16,259 bases of DNA, taken from positions 1-16,259 of the forward strand of contig CANPGX010000007.1 of NCBI GenBank assembly GCA_947573745.1, in the 5' to 3' direction. Position 1 is the stretch's first letter, and each line of letters starts with the position of its first letter. The DNA comes from an uncultured Erysipelotrichaceae bacterium. Lineage in GTDB: Bacteria; Bacillota_I; Bacilli_A; Erysipelotrichales; Coprobacillaceae. The position numbers were made by a program, and so were the translations under genes. The notes below the pieces were generated by a model that was not told the origin of the DNA, made no database searches, and saw only the letters and a list, made by a program, of their open reading frames with translations. Of this stretch, positions 13,377 through 16,259 are shown piece by piece.

Positions 13377-14273
13377 ATGAAAAAAATTCGACAATTAAGT
13401 CTTAGTCAAGAAGCTAAGAAAAAGCTTTTACTAATACTTATTTGTTCGGCTTGCTGTGTGCTTTTTTCCATGCCTACATTATTTGCGTGGGCAGATCAAA
13501 TAGCTAATCCAGAAATTACGATTGAAGTTAAAGATGGAAAGCTAGATGTTGAAGCATTTACAGTAATCAAAGGAGATGCTAAAAGCATCTTAGAACAATT
13601 AGACTTAGGTCTAGGTAGTTATGATTTTATGAATGTTGAATTAGATGATGTTCTTGAAGATGGAGATTTGCTTCAAATTTATCGTGTTTCTCATGATGCA
13701 GATTCATCACAAGAAGTTATTGAAGCAGAAACAGAAACACATTACGATGGACTTCATTTATTTACAACAACGACTGTACAAGAGGCACAATCAGGTATCT
13801 TACAAAAAAATTATGATGTTGTTTATATGAATGGAGCTGAACAAGAACGTATATTGGTGAATGAGGAAGTGGTTTCTGAGCCAGTTAATGGTGTCGTTTC
13901 TGTGGGTTCTGTACAAGTGGGGGCTTATTTTAGTGGACGTCTAACAACCTATGGTAGTGATTGTTATGGATGTTCAGGAAATACAGCCAGTGGTGTTAAT
14001 TTGAATAACCTAGGAGGTCCAACATATACCTACAAAGGACAAGAGTATTATATCTTAGCTGCTGATCGTAGTATCCCTATGTATTCTATCATTAAGATTA
14101 CAAACCATAATTTAGGGTTACCTTCGACGATTTATGGTATTGTTTTAGACCGTGGTGGATCAATCAAAGGAAACAAAGTCGATATCTATATTGGTAGAGA
14201 AAATGGTGAGCGTTACTTTACCGGATATACTTCTTTTAACACACAATTTGAAATTGTTTCTGTGGGAAGATAA
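13377..14273 (+). CDS. YabE-like secreted protein with DUF348, G5-like and 3D domains
   Basis: A 298-residue exported protein. Residues 14–40 form a signal peptide or anchor. Residues 46–104 resemble a DUF348 unit (ITIEVKDGKLD, then LEDGDLLQIYRVS), and 115–170 look like a reduced G5 domain. The C-terminal 3D domain (about 184–298) starts SGRLTTYGSDCYGCSGNTAS and carries the three conserved Asp residues D230, D258 (LDRGGSIKGN) and D269 (VDIYIG). The 3D fold is related to MltA lytic transglycosylases and Rpf/Sps proteins, so a role in peptidoglycan cleavage or remodelling outside the cell is likely. AAGGAGG at 13361–13367 sets the start. It shares a transcript with tatD. Confidence 0.87.
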   Translation: MKKIRQLSLSQEAKKKLLLILICSACCVLFSMPTLFAWADQIANPEITIEVKDGKLDVEAFTVIKGDAKSILEQLDLGLGSYDFMNVELDDVLEDGDLLQIYRVSHDADSSQEVIEAETETHYDGLHLFTTTTVQEAQSGILQKNYDVVYMNGAEQERILVNEEVVSEPVNGVVSVGSVQVGAYFSGRLTTYGSDCYGCSGNTASGVNLNNLGGPTYTYKGQEYYILAADRSIPMYSIIKITNHNLGLPSTIYGIVLDRGGSIKGNKVDIYIGRENGERYFTGYTSFNTQFEIVSVGR

Positions 14274-14275
14274 TG

Positions 14276-14304
14276 TTGTTAGAAAAAGTAAACAATGCTA
14301 TAAT
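14276..14304 (+). promoter_or_regulatory. mnmG promoter
   Basis: TTGTTA (14276–14281), a 17-nt spacer and TATAAT (14299–14304), with TGC before the -10 as an extended element. Transcription would start near 14311, inside the hairpin that terminates the upstream gene. Confidence 0.72.
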
Positions 14305-14331
14305 AGTTCATGTTTAAACATGAACTTTTTT
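14305..14331 (+). terminator. Terminator overlapping the mnmG promoter start site
   Basis: AGTTCATG (14305–14312) and CATGAACT (14319–14326) flank TTTAAA, making a perfect 22-bp palindrome, with T up to 14331. It would stop transcripts from the 3D gene. Transcripts from the mnmG promoter begin inside it and cannot form the full stem. Confidence 0.85.
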
Positions 14332-14353
14332 GTTGTTAAAAGGAGAGATCAAA

Positions 14354-16210
14354 ATGTTAGATATCATTGTTGTAGGTGGAGGACATGCAGGTGTAGAAGC
14401 TGCCCTTGCTTGTGCTAGAATGCATAAAGAAACATTGTTAGTAACATCAAATTTTAAGAATGTAGCGAATTGTCCTTGTAATACCTCAATTGGTGGTCCG
14501 GCTAAAGGTATCATTGTTCGTGAAATTGATGCTTTAGGTGGACAAATGGGGATAACGACCGATCACACTTATTTACAGTTAAAAATGTTAAATACGTCTA
14601 AAGGTCCCGGTGTACAATCATTAAGGGCACAGGTAGATAAAGTAAAATATCCTTTATACATGCAACAAATTCTTCAACATCAAGAACATTTATCTATCTT
14701 AGAAGCTATGGTAGAAGATCTTATCGTGACTGATCAAGAAGTTCATGGAATTATTTTAAAAGATGGAACAAGGATAGAAGCTAAAGCAGTCATTTTGACA
14801 ACAGGAACTTATTTAAAGGCAGAAGTCCTTGTGGGGAGTCAAAAAACATCCAGTGGTCCTGACCAACAAGAACCATCTTTATACTTGTCTGATCATCTAA
14901 AAGATTATGGATTGACGATTCAGCGATTAAAAACTGGAACACCACCTCGAGTTCTTATAGATAGTGTAGATTTTTCAAAGACTGAAATACAACCAGGTAC
15001 TGATGCACCTTTGGCGTTTAGTTATATGAGTGATCATTATGTTCCTATTGACCAGCAAGTACCTTGTTATTTAACATATACCAATGAAACAACCCATCAG
15101 ATCATTCGTGATAATTTACATCGTTCAAGTATGTACTCAGGTATTGTCAAGGGCATAGGACCTCGTTATTGTCCTTCTATCGAAGATAAAGTCGTTCGAT
15201 TTAGCGATAAACCAAGACATCAGATATTTTTAGAAAGAGAATCTATGGAAATGAACACCATCTATGTCCAAGGATTTTCAACTTCTTTACCCCATGATGT
15301 TCAGGAGCAAATGATTCGCACGATTCCTGGATTAGAAAATTGTCGAATTTTAAAATATGCTTATGCGATTGAATATGACGCTATAGATCCATTACAATTA
15401 TGGCCTAGTTTAGAAACAAAGATCATCAGGCATCTTTTTACTGCTGGACAAATTAATGGAACGAGTGGTTATGAAGAAGCTGCCGCACAAGGCCTAATGG
15501 CAGGTATTAATGCATCTTTGTCTTTAGATGGCAAAGCACCCCTTATTTTAAGACGGGATGAAGCTTATATTGGCGTCATGATTGATGATCTTGTCACCAA
15601 AGGAACAAAAGAACCTTATCGTATGTTGACCAGTCGTGCTGAGTATCGATTATTATTACGACATGATAATGCTGATGAACGTTTAACTAGCTATGGCTAT
15701 CAAGTAGGCTTAGTTTCAAAACAACGATATGAAAAATATCTTCAAAAGAAACAACATATCGAAGAAGAAGTTAAACGATTAGAAACGATTCGTTTTACAC
15801 CAAAGCATCCTATTAATGAGATGCTTAAAGATTTAGATTATGCCCCATTAAATGAGGGTATCAGTGCCAGAGCATTGATGCAAAGACCAGAAATCACCTT
15901 AGAGTTATTGTTACCTTATATTGAAGGGACATCTCTTTCTCTAGAAGAAAGAGCAGCCTTAACGATTCATATCAAATATCAAGGATATATTGATAAGACT
16001 ATGAAACAAGTAGAACGTATGGCAAAGATGGAAGAAAAGAAAATACCATCTGATATTGATTATGAAAGCATTCAAAACCTCTCATTAGAAGCCAAGCAAA
16101 AATTATCCAAGATACGTCCTTTAACGATTGGACAAGCGAGTCGTATTTCGGGGATTAATCCAGCAGATATTTCAGTATTACTTATTTATTTGAAACAAAG
16201 AGGAGCATAA
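14354..16210 (+). CDS. mnmG: tRNA uridine-5-carboxymethylaminomethyl synthesis enzyme MnmG (GidA)
   Basis: A 618-residue FAD-dependent partner of MnmE in modifying wobble uridine of tRNA. The dinucleotide-binding motif VVGGGHAGVEAA is at 6–17. PCNTSIGGPAKG (41–52), VREIDALGGQMG (55–66) and LKTGTPPRV are conserved family blocks, and FTAGQINGTSGYEEAAAQG marks the later FAD-binding part. The C-terminal helical domain that contacts MnmE and tRNA is complete (…RPLTIGQASRISGI…). AGGAG at 14341–14345 sets ATG 14354; the open frame extends 24 nt further upstream into the terminator T-run. rsmG follows after 6 nt. Confidence 0.97.
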   Translation: MLDIIVVGGGHAGVEAALACARMHKETLLVTSNFKNVANCPCNTSIGGPAKGIIVREIDALGGQMGITTDHTYLQLKMLNTSKGPGVQSLRAQVDKVKYPLYMQQILQHQEHLSILEAMVEDLIVTDQEVHGIILKDGTRIEAKAVILTTGTYLKAEVLVGSQKTSSGPDQQEPSLYLSDHLKDYGLTIQRLKTGTPPRVLIDSVDFSKTEIQPGTDAPLAFSYMSDHYVPIDQQVPCYLTYTNETTHQIIRDNLHRSSMYSGIVKGIGPRYCPSIEDKVVRFSDKPRHQIFLERESMEMNTIYVQGFSTSLPHDVQEQMIRTIPGLENCRILKYAYAIEYDAIDPLQLWPSLETKIIRHLFTAGQINGTSGYEEAAAQGLMAGINASLSLDGKAPLILRRDEAYIGVMIDDLVTKGTKEPYRMLTSRAEYRLLLRHDNADERLTSYGYQVGLVSKQRYEKYLQKKQHIEEEVKRLETIRFTPKHPINEMLKDLDYAPLNEGISARALMQRPEITLELLLPYIEGTSLSLEERAALTIHIKYQGYIDKTMKQVERMAKMEEKKIPSDIDYESIQNLSLEAKQKLSKIRPLTIGQASRISGINPADISVLLIYLKQRGA

Positions 16211-16216
16211 TGTTTA

Positions 16217-16259
16217 ATGATTCAACACAATTTTATGTTACAACTACAAGAAAAAGGCA
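16217..16259 (+). CDS. rsmG: 16S rRNA methyltransferase RsmG (GidB), start only
   Basis: Only the first 14 codons are in the window: MIQHNFMLQLQEKG. This matches the beginning of RsmG, where a hydrophobic helix leads into an EKGI motif, and rsmG directly after mnmG is the usual order. RsmG methylates N7 of a guanine in the 530 loop of 16S rRNA. GAGGAG near 16199–16205 is 11 nt from ATG 16217. The ATG at 16210, which overlaps the mnmG stop, is in another frame and gives a peptide unlike RsmG. Confidence 0.82.
   Translation, partial: MIQHNFMLQLQEKG

Noticed and set aside
16210..16259. ATG overlapping the mnmG stop as the rsmG start
   Set aside because: Its frame gives a Thr-rich peptide unlike RsmG, while the frame from 16217 gives the expected hydrophobic start with EKG.
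1..16259. CRISPR arrays, insertion sequences, tRNA or rRNA genes, riboswitches
   Set aside because: No regularly spaced repeats, transposase motifs, tRNA cloverleaf landmarks or rRNA-like stretches were seen; leaders before the promoters found are too short for known riboswitches.

Overview
The window comes from a low-GC Bacillota chromosome, beside the replication origin. The core order rpmH–rnpA–yidC–jag/khpB–mnmE–mnmG–rsmG, with DnaA boxes upstream of rpmH, is the classic Firmicutes oriC flank; dnaA is expected just outside the left edge on the minus strand. AT-rich codon use, the short lipoprotein YidC, and insertion of other genes into this block suggest an Erysipelotrichia-like gut bacterium. 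That assignment is an inference; genus cannot be told from the sequence alone.

Layout. (1) 1–127: two head-to-head pairs of DnaA-box-like 9-mers, then a very AT-rich stretch, read as part of oriC. (2) 143–1216: a membrane-anchored protein resembling five-bladed beta-propeller glycosidases, sitting between the origin and rpmH. (3) 1240–3364: the ribosomal protein L34 / RNase P protein / YidC / KhpB operon. It has a strong promoter carrying a further DnaA box, an internal terminator after rpmH, and a terminator after khpB. rpmH is only 44 codons. (4) 3416–10540: a teichoic-acid-type cluster between khpB and mnmE. It holds a damaged exporter permease gene (tagG), the exporter ATPase tagH, the CDP-glycerol synthase tagD, three glycerophosphotransferase-family genes (the first fused to a GT4 glycosyltransferase) and a small membrane protein, ending in two hairpins. 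(5) 10559–12437: mnmE with two small translationally coupled membrane-protein genes and a UUCG-loop terminator. (6) 12556–14273: tatD and a YabE-like 3D-domain wall protein behind a near-consensus promoter. (7) 14276–16259: mnmG, behind a promoter that overlaps the preceding terminator, and the first codons of rsmG.

How it works together. TagD makes CDP-glycerol, the phosphotransferases would polymerise glycerol phosphate on a lipid carrier, the GT4 domain would add sugar, and TagGH would export the polymer. No linkage-unit genes (tagO, tagA) are in the window. MnmE and MnmG together modify the tRNA wobble uridine. KhpB, YidC and the 3D protein belong to RNA binding, membrane insertion and wall remodelling.

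Most notable points: tagG carries a frameshift and an apparent in-frame deletion while all its neighbours are intact; YidC has Asn at the position of the normally conserved groove arginine; and a DnaA box lies inside the rpmH promoter.
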